Assembly (NCBI GenBank): GCA_963682055.1
Contig: OY821750.1
Location: 8,372,501 to 8,436,500, forward strand
Source of the DNA: Primula veris
Lineage: Eukaryota; Streptophyta; Magnoliopsida; Ericales; Primulaceae
Direction of reading: 5' to 3'
Length of the DNA: 64,000 nucleotides
How positions within the stretch are numbered: the first letter of the stretch is position 1; each line of letters starts with the position of its first letter. Positions 37,183-48,486 of the stretch are shown here, one piece after another. Under the pieces are notes generated by a model, which saw only the letters and a program-made list of their open reading frames with translations, did no database searches and was not told the origin of the DNA. Position numbers and translations under genes: made by a program.

Positions 37183-37793
37183 TATTAGATACAGAGGTCG
37201 CAGATGGTGAGCTTTTGTTTGAAAATAATGACATGGAGAAGGAGCAGATACCCATACTTAATGGGATGAATGAGAAAAATGTTTCTTCGAAAAAACGTAA
37301 ATCCAAATCCAAGGATGGTGTCCGTAAGAAAGTGAAAGAAGTGGCCTATGTCGAGGCTTTGGGTGCGTGATAGGATCACTTTACAACAGTCTTGTATTTG
37401 TACGTTATATTATTATTTTTCTTTTGCTTTTTTCCCCAAGTTATCTTTTGTACACTACAACAAACGAAAGAAGTACAACCCAGAAACACAGTAGAGGTGG
37501 TTATAAATTCGCATTAGTTATTTTCCGATTTAGTCGAGTTTTCCAATTCATTTTTTGTTTTTGGGTTTTTCCTTGCACATTTACTCATTGTAATCACCTG
37601 GGAATTATGGCTGTGCTTTTTCTAGAAGATTTCTTTCGTACTGGTTTTAGGCCAAGTAGTTTTGTATTGCTGCTTACAAGTTCCGGTAAACTTGATGTTT
37701 TTTGAAACGAAAAAAAGAAACAGCTTTTTTCAACTTCTGACAGAGCTAGAAATGTCTTTAGCTGGTGGAGCCGAATTTTTTCCAGAACTCGAA
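37183..37793 (+). pseudogene. Captured 3' fragment of the neprosin-like gene, unit A
   Basis: Nearly collinear with 30839-31452. It carries the second half of the last exon (from LLDTEVADGELLF) to its TGA plus ~400 bp of 3' flank. It is about 95 % alike by eye, with a Cys-to-Arg change in the lysine-rich tail. There is no promoter, start or upstream exon, so it is a non-functional copy. The fragment ends where the solo LTR has inserted. Confidence 0.8.
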
Positions 37794-37798
37794 TAAGC

Positions 37799-39726
37799 TT
37801 CAAATTATTTGTTTTGGCTTGGAATGTCAACCAGGTTTGAGTCCTAATTTTAAATTTGTTTGAATAGAACTTTCGTCTGAGTCTCAGATAATAAATGGGT
37901 TTATTCATGATTTAATTTATCCAAAAACGTTTTATACAAATTTTATCAAAAACCGGTCACACAACTAATTTTTAACCAAAACCGAAACTCTTCCGAGAAA
38001 CTTTATTTTTAAAACCTGTTACTAATTTTATAAATAAAAAGGACCCAATAGATTTGTTTCTAAAAATTTGTTATTTTTGAGTAGTAAAACAATATTTTTG
38101 AATTAAGATTTAGCTTTTAAAACTTTGGGGACCAAATAGTTCGCTTTCACAAACTATCTAAAAACAGTTTTTCTATAACTCAAATCAGGCCACTTTTAAT
38201 TCATTAAACCAAAAACCAGCCAAATACAAGAGAGAAAAGAGAGAAAAATAAGAAGAAGAGGAAACCACATTTAGCGGGTTGTTACCGGAATCATCTCCTC
38301 TACGCTCTAAGGTAACGAGGGTTATCCATTACGACTAGATGATGGTGTATGTTAGGATTATGTTTTGCGTTTATTATAAATTGGGGGGTTTTTGCCTTTT
38401 ATCATAATTATGTTCTTAAATTGTTAACTGAGTTTATTTGTTGTACGTCTAATTCACTTATTTGATTTTAGGAGTAGTTGGGGATTTAGTCTTTTAATTT
38501 TCGGAGTAATGAGAATATTGATGGGTTACGTGTTTTATGCGTTGATTACGTGTTATTATGGTTGTTGATAGAATTGGATAAATTATTGTTGAATAAAGAT
38601 GAGTTTTATATTGCGCATACGAGATGTTTGTTAAAATGGCTTAACTGAATTTTATGTTGTTAGAGTTGGTCGGCTAGTTGTGAATCTAGTGCGTATGCTT
38701 ATGTGCTTTGTTGAATTGCGTCAAAGTGACGTATGAGAATGTGATAATTGCGTGGATTTATATTATTGGCCGAGGCCGTATGAGAATGTGATATTTGCAT
38801 GGATTTATAATATTGGCCGAGACCTTGTGATTTAGATTAGTGGCAATGGTCTCTGTCTCTTTCTAATTCCGGGGACAGAAGACGGGCGAGGGGATAGGGA
38901 ATGACTCGTCTTACGGACTGGGGCGAGTGGCATGAGAGGTCCTAGTGTGCACTCTATTTATTTTTTTGTTAGCAATGGTCTCTGTCTCTTCCTAATTCCG
39001 GGGACAGAAGACGGCCGTGAGGATAGGAAATGACTCGTCTTACGGACTGGGACGAGTGGCATGAGAGGTCGAAGTGCGCACTTTAAATCTACTTTTATGT
39101 TAACAATGGTCTCTGTCTCTTCCTAATTCCGGGGACAGAAGACGGCCGAGGGAATAGGGAATGACCTACCTTACGGACTGGGGTAGGCGACATTAGAGGT
39201 CCATGTATGCTATAGATGTGTGTTGAAGTTATTTAATTTATCTCGTTGTAGTATGTTATTATATTTCTTTTTATATGTTGATTATCGTAGTTGTTGTTTG
39301 TGAGTTTTTGCATTTATGGGATGGAGTGACGGTATTTGTGGTGCCGTCCCGTCTATGTATGTGCGTGAGACTCACCGTTACAGTTTTGTCTTTCAGCTAC
39401 AACTTAGATTGAGGCGTTGGTTAGAGCATTGGTAAGGTATCGCATGGGCTCGAGGCTTGTTTCGATCGCTTTCTTTATATTTAGTTCATTTTTGAGGTTA
39501 TAGCCTACGGGCAATTTACATTCGTTTGGTAATTTTTTTTAAGTTGTCAAAATCATTTGGTCATGTAGCCGCGTTTGGCAAACAGTTTTATTTATTCGTT
39601 TAATTGTTTCTTTAGCTCGCAAGTGTTTTCTTTTAAAAATTTAAATTTTGTACCAACAGGTTCTATTTCTTTTGTTTAAAAAGGTCACGCCTCGATGTTC
39701 GTGTTTACGGATTTTGGGACGTGACA
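37799..39726 (+). mobile_element. Solo LTR, Ty3-gypsy Tekay-like, unit A
   Basis: The right end CACGCCTCGATG ... GGGACGTGACA and interior phrases such as TTTGGGGACCAAATAG are typical of Tekay-type LTRs. TAAGC flanks both sides (37794-37798 and 39727-39731), a 5-bp target duplication. The left terminus reads TT rather than TG, so it is mutated or the boundary is slightly off. No internal retrotransposon domain is present, hence solo LTR. It carries three 130-bp tandem units. Confidence 0.6.
38844..39230. repeat. Three 129-131-bp tandem units inside the solo LTR
   Basis: Each unit begins CAATGGTCTCTGTCTCTT, contains TTCCGGGGACAGAAGACGG and CTTACGGACTGGG, and ends with AGAGGTC. Starts are at 38844, 38973 and 39104. 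They are GC-richer than the surroundings. A shorter two-unit repeat (ATTGGCCGAG) lies just upstream at 38735-38825. Confidence 0.85.
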
Positions 39727-40338
39727 TAAGCTTAGCTGATTTGATTTACACCTACGTAGATCTGAATTTTGCTGATCAACCAAAACGTGAGAGTTGTATA
39801 TATTTAAGCTAATTGGTCTCAAATAGTTGCTAAACCGAGGTCATACAATCCTTGAATTTGCAATTACATATTGAACCAAGTACTCTTGTGTTTATTCAGT
39901 GCCGCCCCAACTATATGTCTTGACGCTCAAACATGTTGCCCATAAATACAAACAAAATAAAAATAAAATAAAATTATAGTTAATTGGTATTTAACTCATG
40001 ACCAGTTGGTATATTATCTACACAACCACTAATGTAACAATGTAAATATATAATTATTCGATATTTGTTATATGATTATAAAATATATTTTTAATAGAGT
40101 CGATGTGTTTCCCGTAAAAAAAAAAAAAAATCAAAGTATTTGCGGGAGGCTTAAGCCTTATTCAACTTGGTCAGGGCCGTCCATGCGTTTATTCTTCTAT
40201 CAGAGGAGTATTAACTATTCAGAATCACCGTATTACCATACTATGGAAGTGATGTCAACTTTGTATAGCATCTTTCTTTACTATTATCTGAAAAATTCAT
40301 CAAGGTAGAACATACATGATACATCCAACAATGTTGTA

Positions 40339-40569
40339 CTTCGTCCGTTACTATTTAATTGTCCATTGTGAAAATACGTGCAATTTTGACCGGTCAAGAA
40401 CTTGTATCAAAATTATCGGAATGAAAATTTTCAAAAGTTGATCATATAGTTCAAATGTTAAATTTTAAGATTAGATTTTAAAAAAAATTATTTTAACAAT
40501 TTTGATATAATTTGTAAGCCGGTCCAAATTACATGTAGTTTCGTAGTTAACAATTAAATAGGAAGGGAG
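40339..40569. mobile_element. Stowaway-type MITE, unit A (231 bp)
   Basis: The inverted ends CTTCGTCCGTTACTATTTAA and CTCCCTTCCTATTTAATTG flanked by TA (40337-40338 and 40570-40571) are diagnostic of Tc1/mariner Stowaway elements. It is non-coding. Confidence 0.85.
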
Positions 40570-40710
40570 TATACAATATAAAAATAAATAAATTAAACAT
40601 TTCAAACTCCTGCCACAGTGTCACTAGTGAAATGTTCCTCTTGAAACAGCATGCTTACATACACAATACCATCTACCGAGTTTAAACAGCATCTCTAGGT
40701 GATAATCATA

Positions 40711-40772
40711 TTCCCTCTGTATGTTTATTTTCGGTAACCACTTAAGTACGACACCGAAAATAAAGCCAGGGA
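40711..40772. repeat. Short hairpin, truncated Stowaway-like
   Basis: The arms TTCCCTCTGTATGTTTATTT (+TCGGT) and ACCGAAAATAAAGCCAGGGA are imperfectly complementary around a ~16-base loop. CCCTC at the edge suggests a deleted Stowaway element retaining only its ends. Confidence 0.55.
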
Positions 40773-41087
40773 AGAAGATGACCTGTTAAAATGGGACCAA
40801 TCAGCGTTTGGATCGAGATGAAAACCATATCAAAACCGTTTCGAAAATAGTAAAGGTGGATGGGTTTCGAATCAAATCTTCCGACAAAATAGATTCTGAT
40901 ATTGTACGCTTGTTGTGCTTCGAGGCCGAGACCTCGTTGGTACCAGAACAAGGGGAAAGGGGGAGGAGAGAGAGACTGCTGTCACGTGACTCGCCAGAAG
41001 AGGGGCGGTTTTCCATACGCCACCGACTGGCAACTTTTTTCCTTACTTTGACGCCGCCTGTAATATTTTACTAGTATGTTTGGTTAA

Positions 41088-41612
41088 CAATGGCGGAACT
41101 AGAATGATATCGTTGAGGGCCGTACACAAAAAATTGTCACTAGAATTTTAAGAAAAATAACGTTTAAAATAATCGAAAACTGAGTTTAAAAGTCTTTTCT
41201 GTGGGTTAAAAAAACTAGTTGTTAACTATAAAAAATACAGTAAATTTAAAATTATAATTTATTTATTTTTGGTAACATCAAAATGAGTTATTTGAAGAGT
41301 ATTTATAGATTTTAAAAAGAAATATAAAAATATATAGATGTTATTGAAAATAATGAGCAATGAAGTGTTACTCATGTACCTAAATGAACATGAAAGAAAT
41401 AAAAAAGAATAAGTTGTGATGGTAAAGAATCAAACCAATGATATGTTATTCAATTTTATGTAGCATTATCATATGAGCTAAGCATGATTATATATCTTAT
41501 GAGGGATATATATATATATAACCTAATTTTCTGAAATTTTTACTATAAAAAAAATCGTTTTTAAAATTTTCGGAATGGCGGCGGCATACCCTTCCCCCTA
41601 AATCCGCCCCTG
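41088..41612. mobile_element. hAT MITE, unit A (525 bp)
   Basis: The ends CAATGGCGGAACTAG and, inverted, CAGGGGCGGATTTAG match plant hAT termini. TTGGTTAA flanks both sides exactly (41080-41087, 41613-41620), an 8-bp target duplication. It is non-coding and AT-rich inside. Confidence 0.85.
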
Positions 41613-41620
41613 TTGGTTAA

Positions 41621-43170
41621 TGAACGTTACTAAGTTTCTTCCTCAACTCATGCGTTACTGTCAAGAGGAAAAATACGAATATTTTTGCTACATGTGTTGG
41701 GCTAAAGACCCAAGTTGGAGATTTAATTGGTTGCTAATAGATATGACAAAATAGATAAACTGGTTAAGTTGGGTCCAATTCGATGGTAGGATGATAATGA
41801 TATATTTTGAGTGAAATGAAGTAAACCAACAAGTTTCAACAGAAATTTGGTTAATGAGACTGTTTGTTGAGGGTAATTGTAGTATTCTTGAGATATCATG
41901 ACATGTTGAAAGTAATTATGTGGTGCATGTCGTAGGGGAGTCTTTTGTTGTCTACGTCGATTGTAATGGTTCCAATCTGGCGGATATGGCTATTTAATAG
42001 TATTTAGAAGGCGATGATGTCGTGGATATTTATGGGACTCGTGGATTATTTTAATCACACTTGGTTCAAGTACTCTTCGATTGGAAGACTAATGGTATTG
42101 GCCAATCAAGGTCATATTTTTCGGTTTGGGGCTTTTGGGAGATCGGATGCTAACTCGTGTAGATGAGGGCTTATTGGGGATATTGATCGGGCATCTGGAA
42201 GTGAAGGTTACATTGATCACAGACCAATTTACACGATAGTGGGGTCGATGAGATCATCACATAGTTTCTCTTATACGTTGCAGATTAGTCGAGATCATGA
42301 GTTTGCATATTGATTTTCTTTGATTCCGAGCTCACATACATAGTTCACTGGGGAGCGCCGTATTGGCTCAACGACGTATTTTGAGGGTTGTATTTTATCA
42401 CTGTCGGCTGTGTCGGGGTACTTATCAATATGTTAGGACGTACGGTAGAAGCTCGGAAGAGAGAACTTTTATTGGAAGGCTAACCGGTGAGGAGGTTGAG
42501 CTAGCTTATCTAGCTAGGAGTAAAGCTTTCTATTGATTGTAGAAAACTTTAATTGCACTATTAAAAATATGTTCATTTATAGGATTGTCTCGATCATTTT
42601 TCACATTATCATCCAATAAAATTTTAAAAAAAACTAACAATAATTCTATCATTATATTAAGGAGCGAAACAACCAGTCTTTGGCAAAGCAAAAGAAAAAA
42701 GGAAAATTACAATAGAACCTATCAATATTGTAATATTGCATGATTTTTTATGGTCACACTTTAACAAATTTGCATGCATATAGAAATAAATTACATAAAT
42801 GTATAAAATTATGTATATGTCGTTACATTAAATTTAACACGGTTTAAAATATTTAACTAATGTAGTATGTGATATTGTCTTGATTTTTTGGGTTGTCACC
42901 CTATCATTTAACTTGCGGATACGTAATAGCTCGTACACGTGAACACTTTCTTGTTGAATCCAAAATAATTCCAACTTAATTTGTCTGTCATTGTATACAC
43001 TTGGTTTAGGCACAAAAAATGAATAAAAATCTATTCTATATTATACTTGTTATTTATACATGTAAAATAAAGTTTGAAAAAAATTGTACAATCACGATAA
43101 TACATGTATCAATACATTACAATAATTATTTTTAAAAGAAAATTCACAGCAATTTATTTTGGAAAAAATG
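41621..43170. other. Unassigned stretch of unit A
   Basis: 41880-42540 is less AT-rich than its flanks and has short coding-like runs on the plus strand broken by stops (for example SFVVYVDCNGSNLADMAI near 41945 and GYIDHRPIYTIVGSMRSS near 42205). It could be a decayed gene or transposon but matches nothing I recognise. The rest is AT-rich and featureless. Confidence 0.35.
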
Positions 43171-43294
43171 TATAAATTAGTGTATCATAAAAAATAAAAA
43201 ATGAAAAAAATCACAAAAAATTATAAAAAATGAAAAAACTCACAAAAAAATTATAAAATATCATAAAAAATGTCAATATACCACTTTTTACATC

Positions 43295-43328
43295 GAAAAA
43301 GCGTTTTTTTATAAAAAAACGCTTTTTC
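43295..43328. repeat. Perfect 34-bp palindrome
   Basis: GAAAAAGCGTTTTTTTA is followed directly by its exact reverse complement. A weaker copy of the same half-site (AACACTTTTTCATAAAA) follows downstream. Confidence 0.9.
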
Positions 43329-43467
43329 ATAAAAAAACACTTTTTCATAAAAAACATTTTTTCATCAAAATGTGAATTTTATGTATTTAACTCTCGTTTG
43401 ACTCATTTCAATGCTTGTTAAAATTTGAATTACCTTTTTAGAAACTAATTTTACTAACTAATTTTAG

Positions 43468-43553
43468 ATCCGTAATCTCAAATTGGTAAGCGTGCTTGCA
43501 CCTAACACCAATGTTTAAGAGGTTGGTGATTCGAATCCATCCAGTTTTTTTTT
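43468..43553 (+). other. tRNA-like (SINE-head) sequence with T-run terminator
   Basis: TCTCAAATTGGTAAGCG resembles a pol III A box and GGTTGGTGATTCGAATCC a B box, spaced about 45 bases apart. The sequence ends in a run of nine T's that would terminate RNA polymerase III. The acceptor stem does not pair, so it is not a functional tRNA; a decayed tRNA or SINE head is likely. Confidence 0.4.
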
Positions 43554-43593
43554 AACTTTAAAGTAAAATATATACACTTTGTGTTCTGTACTA

Positions 43594-44081
43594 TATGCAC
43601 TTTTATTGAACTTTATGCACTTTCGACTGAACTAGATACATTTTTAGCTGAACTAGATGCACTTTCAGCTGAACTAGATGCACTTTCAGCTGAATTAGAT
43701 GCACTTTTAGTTGAACCAGATGCACTTTTAGTTGAATGAGATGCATTTTTGATAGAACTATATGCACTTTTATTGAACTATATGCACTTTCGACTGAACT
43801 AAGTTCATTTTTGACCAGATTATATGCACTTTTGACTTAACTATATGTACTTTCGACTAAATTAGTTGCATTTTAAGTTGAAACAGATGTACTTTCAGCT
43901 GAACTATATGCATACTCACTTTTATTGAACTACATTTACTTTCGACTGAATTGTTGGCACTTTCAACGGAACTAGATCTACTTTCAGTTGAATTGAATGC
44001 AATTTCGATACAATTTTATGCACTTTTGACTAAACTATACGTACTTTCGACTGAACTAGATGCACTTTCAGCTCATTTAGA
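43594..44081. repeat. 21-bp minisatellite (ATGCACTTTCAGCTGAACTAG)
   Basis: There are about 23 units, best preserved at 43630-43740, with variants such as ATGCACTTTCGACTGAACTAT further on. It is flanked by inverted AT-rich arms. Confidence 0.9.
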
Positions 44082-45582
44082 TTAAAAAAAGGCATAATTT
44101 TATGTAAAAACCATTTTTTTAATAAAAAAATTCACTTTTTGATGGAAAAAGAGTTTTTTTATGAAAAAAAAACTGCGTTTTCGGTATTAAAAGTGTTATA
44201 TTGAAAAAATAATAATATTTTTATGTAATTTTTTAAAAAAATTGTGATTTTTTTTTTCATTTTTTATGATTTTTTCATTTTTTATAATTCTTTTTATTTT
44301 TTGTGATTTTTTATGGTTTTTTTTTGTGATTTTTATAATTTTTTATATTTTTTTGTGATTTTTATGTTTTTTTATAATTTTTTTAATGATTTTTTGTGAT
44401 TTTAATAATTTTTTGCCATTTTTTATATTTTTTTGTGATTTTTTTTTTTAAATAATTTTTTTATGTTTTTTTTTATTTTGTTGTAATTTAAAACTATTTT
44501 TTTGGGTTTGTATAAAAATAAAATATATCTATTATATTTTGGTTTTCATGACCATTTAGTAAATAAAATGTAATTAGAAGATTTGGACTCAAATTAGATA
44601 CACATAATTTTTATTATGCGGAACATTTATTTAAATATTTTTTTATATATCAAACTGTAATTAGAAACAACTTACTTATAAGAATATTTTCTCTCGTCAC
44701 GAGTTTATTGCTAAAGAGAGGTTCTACTATAAATACATCAATAACTGACTAACAATAGATTTAAATCTCATAATAAATTAGGAAAACACAAAGAAGCTAC
44801 CTTTTTGTCGAAAATTGATATATTCGGAGACTTTCGAATTGCGGGTTTTTTCGACAACCCATTGGTGAGGTGGCAAAAGGCTTTGTTGTTGAGGTGGTGG
44901 AGGGATATAGACATAGCTAAAAAATTGCTTTTAGCTTGAAAACTCAGTAGCACAAAAGACCAAATAGTGTAAGTAGAAAAGCTAAAAAACGAGTAGCCTA
45001 CAAACTGTTTGCAGAATAAAAGAAAATTAAAAAGGTATAACAAAATTGCAACCAGTATTCACAATAGTTACATCAATAGCTAACTACTTTTACATTTAAA
45101 ATTTAAATCACATAAAAAGTATACAAACTCTAGGAAAACACAAATAAGCTACCTTTTTTTCGAAAAATCGTTGTTTTCAGAAAACGGAAAAACTTATTGA
45201 AGAGATCAGACTTGAATAATTATCAGTATTTCATATGTTACTCAACAAATTTAAACAATGAACAATTTTTTCCTTGTTAGTAATTCTTACAAATAAGAGA
45301 AACGCTACGTCAAGCTTATGGAAAAGCATCCCAACTAGGTTGGCACCCTAAACCAGAAGCCTTCATCCGAGCCAAGTACAGAATACTAATCAAAAGGACA
45401 AAGGGTGTGGATACGTTACACATCACTATCCTAAAGCTATGCCTCGTTAAAACCTCTAGTGAGCAAAACCATAATGGAAAAAGCTCAAAAGAGGAAAAAG
45501 AGTGCATAGCTGTACAAATTTATCTAGCATCTGAAAGCTGATCTACTTTACGAATCATACTGCTAATTTTTTACAAAATAAA

Positions 45583-47076
45583 TTAACCATCTTCTGCTTC
45601 TTCGTCTTTTTCTTCTTCTTGCCGTATCTTCTTGTTGTTCTGTACTTCGTCGTCTTCTCGATCAAAGGCAAAAGATCGCTTCCTTGACTGGTCTTTCTTG
45701 TCGTCTGTAATCTCATGAACATCAGGCATGTATATCGACTCAAACCCATCTACATAAAGAGGTCCCCCATGATTTACTAGTCCATTCGTCCATTGAGAGT
45801 CTTCAAGATCATCCAATGAAATTCCCAGAAAATAATCCAAATCATAAGCTTGTTCCTGTTGTGTAGGCACTTGATGTTCAATATCAGGCTCTTGAGCAAT
45901 ATCACCGGTAAGCGTTATTTCTGGTCGTATCGATCCTTGATTTTGAACAGGTAGAAGCATCATCTGATTTGTGATTTCATATGGTTGTTGTTCTGGTTGC
46001 ATCAACACTTGATTTTCAACAGATAGTGGCATCATGTGATTTACATTGTCATGTTCTGGAGCATCTTCTTTTTCAGCTTCGAGGCTATCATCCTCATGGG
46101 CTTGTTCTTGTTGCATCTCTACTTGAAAATCTTCTACCCCAAAACCATCATCTTGTTGCATCTCTACTTGAAAATCTTCTACCCCAAAACCATCATCTTG
46201 TTGCATCTCTACTTGAAAATCTTCTACCCCAAAACCATCATCTTGTTGCATCTCTACTTGAAAATCTTCTACCCCAAAACCATCATCAATGAAGAATGAA
46301 TCAACATTAAATGGGCTTTCATTACAAAAAGCACCACAACCCTCCATGTTTGGTTCTCGAGACCTATCATACCCACCATCCCTTGCAAACCTGTTATTAC
46401 CCTGCCAAAATAGATCGTCTTGTTGCTGTTCTTGTGTGATTCCAGAATCAATAATTGGCGCATATACATCACCATCCATCGGCATATCCATAGCTATAGG
46501 TTGAATATTTGGCGGTTCTTGATCATAAACAGTACCACTAGTAGCTCCAAACTCGGTCTCGTCATCTCCTTTTCTTTGATTATCTTGATGATTCTTTATT
46601 TGACACAAAACAATATCCCTAAACTCTGGCAAAGCGAAGCCAGAAAGAAAACCATTGAGAGCGTACTCCTTCATAGTCCATCTACCTGTCTCCATTCCGT
46701 AGCCACACTTTCCTTCGCACACGTAAGAAAGGCACCTCTTTTTGCCGATAATTCTGCCTTTGTCGTCCTTCAAATCGGTCCCCTTCGCTTGCAGTTTCCA
46801 CTTGCCACCACCGTTCTTCTTATCTCCTACTGTTCGAATAACAACCTTAGCCTTGGGGCTTTTCTTTTTCAGCATAGTGAAGAAATACGCCGTTACCTCA
46901 CTTTTTTGTTCTTCAAATATCTCCCATGGGTGTTTATTTCCGTATAAATCATAATCTTGAATCAACCCTTGGACAGGTAATGGATTCTTAGTCACTCTCG
47001 GAAGAAGGTAAAAAAGAACAAGCTCGTTGTCTGTTGGAAGAAACTCATACCCCGGTGGTAATTCGACTTTTGCCAT
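45583..47076 (-). CDS. NAC-domain transcription factor, copy B
   Basis: 497 residues, identical to copy A except Ile208 for Thr208, just outside the NAC domain, caused by one G-to-A change (plus strand, near 46453). It has the same divergent NAC subdomains, four 15-residue repeats, C-terminal basic clusters and TATA box (47169-47177). The frame is fully open, and about 1.5 kb of upstream sequence is unchanged from copy A, so both copies should be regulated alike unless silenced. Reads from A and B can be told apart at only a handful of bases. Confidence 0.93.
   Translation of the reverse strand: MAKVELPPGYEFLPTDNELVLFYLLPRVTKNPLPVQGLIQDYDLYGNKHPWEIFEEQKSEVTAYFFTMLKKKSPKAKVVIRTVGDKKNGGGKWKLQAKGTDLKDDKGRIIGKKRCLSYVCEGKCGYGMETGRWTMKEYALNGFLSGFALPEFRDIVLCQIKNHQDNQRKGDDETEFGATSGTVYDQEPPNIQPIAMDMPMDGDVYAPIIDSGITQEQQQDDLFWQGNNRFARDGGYDRSREPNMEGCGAFCNESPFNVDSFFIDDGFGVEDFQVEMQQDDGFGVEDFQVEMQQDDGFGVEDFQVEMQQDDGFGVEDFQVEMQQEQAHEDDSLEAEKEDAPEHDNVNHMMPLSVENQVLMQPEQQPYEITNQMMLLPVQNQGSIRPEITLTGDIAQEPDIEHQVPTQQEQAYDLDYFLGISLDDLEDSQWTNGLVNHGGPLYVDGFESIYMPDVHEITDDKKDQSRKRSFAFDREDDEVQNNKKIRQEEEKDEEAEDG
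46098..46289. repeat. 45-bp coding minisatellite in NAC copy B (4 units)
   Basis: Same unit and number as copy A. Confidence 0.95.
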
Positions 47077-47168
47077 ATTACGTAATCAAAAGTGAATCTA
47101 TTAGAAATTAAGTTGTAGCTCTCAACTTCTTTGATAACTCTCTCTTTCTTTTCTGTTATTGTAATAAT

Positions 47169-47177
47169 ATTTATATA
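47169..47177 (-). promoter_or_regulatory. TATA box of NAC copy B
   Basis: TATATAAAT, same context and distance as copy A. Confidence 0.6.
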
Positions 47178-47861
47178 AATCTCCACATAACCAGTTATAA
47201 AAGAAATAGGACTGTGGTTTATAACTTCAAATATAACACAACCTTATCAATTTGCCATTCTCTAAATCGTATACATATATAATTATATTTCTTATAAGGC
47301 GTTGAGTAAATTATCTTTAAGTTTTTACTAAAAAATGGGAGAAGGTCTAAGTTTAGTTTTTACTTTCTCAACAAGGAATAGCACCTCTTACTAAAATGTA
47401 TTATTTTGTAGCTGAAAAAACGTTGTACATTTTCTCTTTCCAGACATTCAAAAAATATTAAAAAGAGCTGCTCATGCAAATAATTGCAACTCATAAAAAG
47501 AACAAATAAGTTAAGCTAACAATCAGCAACCAAACATGGCCTGGCTTTCACACAGGAACAACAATCTTGAAGTTCTGAGTTCAAGTCTCCACTTCATTTT
47601 TCCTCACTCCGGCCAAACAAAAAATCTGATTAAAATATTTCCAAAATATTGTAGTTTCAAGGGGCAGAATAAATTTCTGAAAATCTACCGTCAGACAAAA
47701 CCCTCCCAATTCCCATCCTAATTATATGCAGGGGCCAAGTCACGAATTGTACATGAAGGGTGTCGAATTTATAATTAAAATAATGTCAAGGTAAAAAGTT
47801 GTGAATTCATTGTCCAATGCAAACTTTGTTAATCGCCCCTCTTGATCTTTGTGATTAAGAT

Positions 47862-48486
47862 CAATGTTTTAAATAGCGTTATCGCTATCATAACGTCTTT
47901 TCGAGAGAAACACTAAAAACGCAAATAGCGTAGCAACGTAGCGCTTTGCGGTGTATTTTTTTTTACCTAAATATATAACAATATAGCACTATAGTCATAC
48001 AATTTATACTAATTATGTTAACAAAATTAAAAGTTAAAAGAATTGGTTGTGGTTTTTTGGGGAACGAAAGAGAGGAAGACATGTGTGGTCAAAAAACTCT
48101 ACGTTTTTTTAAGTATTTGAGGATAAATGTATTTTTTTGATATATTAATTACTATATGAAGTAATTTGTGACATGTTATTTACTATAAAAGTGAATAGGT
48201 GACATGTTATTAATTATATGGGCTAATTGTGATATCTTATATGCTAAAGAGGCTAATTGTGATATGTTAAACTATAGGGGTCAGCCCAGTATTTACACTA
48301 ACAGTTCATGTATTCTGTTTTAAAAACTCGATATTTATGCTAGCAGTACAACAATTTTGCGCTTTTAGTCCCAATAGCGCGAATTTAGAGCTTTTGCATC
48401 CAAATACCGTTTTTTCGATGTGTTTTTTCCAAAAAAAAAGTTATTTCGCACAATATAGTGCAACATAACGCGTTTTTTATAGCATG
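47862..48486. mobile_element. hAT-like MITE, unit B
   Basis: A duplicate of the 34418-35042 element with the same flanking GATTAAGAT; not a separate insertion. Confidence 0.65.

Larger units (their letters stand above)
43190..44500. mobile_element. Foldback-like element with inverted AT arms, tRNA-like core and minisatellite, unit A
   Basis: The left arm (about 43190-43380) repeats ATCACAAAAAATTATAAAAA and the right arm (about 44090-44500) its complement TTTTTATAATT/TTTTTGTGATT. Between them lie a tRNA-like sequence and a 21-bp minisatellite. A 34-bp perfect palindrome (43295-43328) is in the left arm. The boundaries are soft because of the low complexity. Confidence 0.4.
31469..44913. repeat. 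Segmental tandem duplication, unit A (13.4 kb)
   Basis: Sequence from TAGCTAAAAAAATTGC onwards recurs at 44914 (offset 13,444) and 58361 (offset 13,447). Order inside: NAC gene (minus), hAT element, short direct duplication, neprosin fragment, solo LTR, two MITEs, unassigned stretch, inverted-repeat/minisatellite element. Seven single-base differences from unit B were noticed in roughly the first 12.8 kb; the last ~600 bp differ by about nine changes. Confidence 0.95.

Noticed and set aside
40742..41074. Open frames on both strands just before the hAT MITE
   Set aside because: No homology recognised, mutually overlapping; conservation between units is due to duplication.
43560..44085. Possible CRISPR-like array of ~21-bp units
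   Set aside because: No unique spacers; units are contiguous and degenerate in a plant nuclear context, i.e. a minisatellite.
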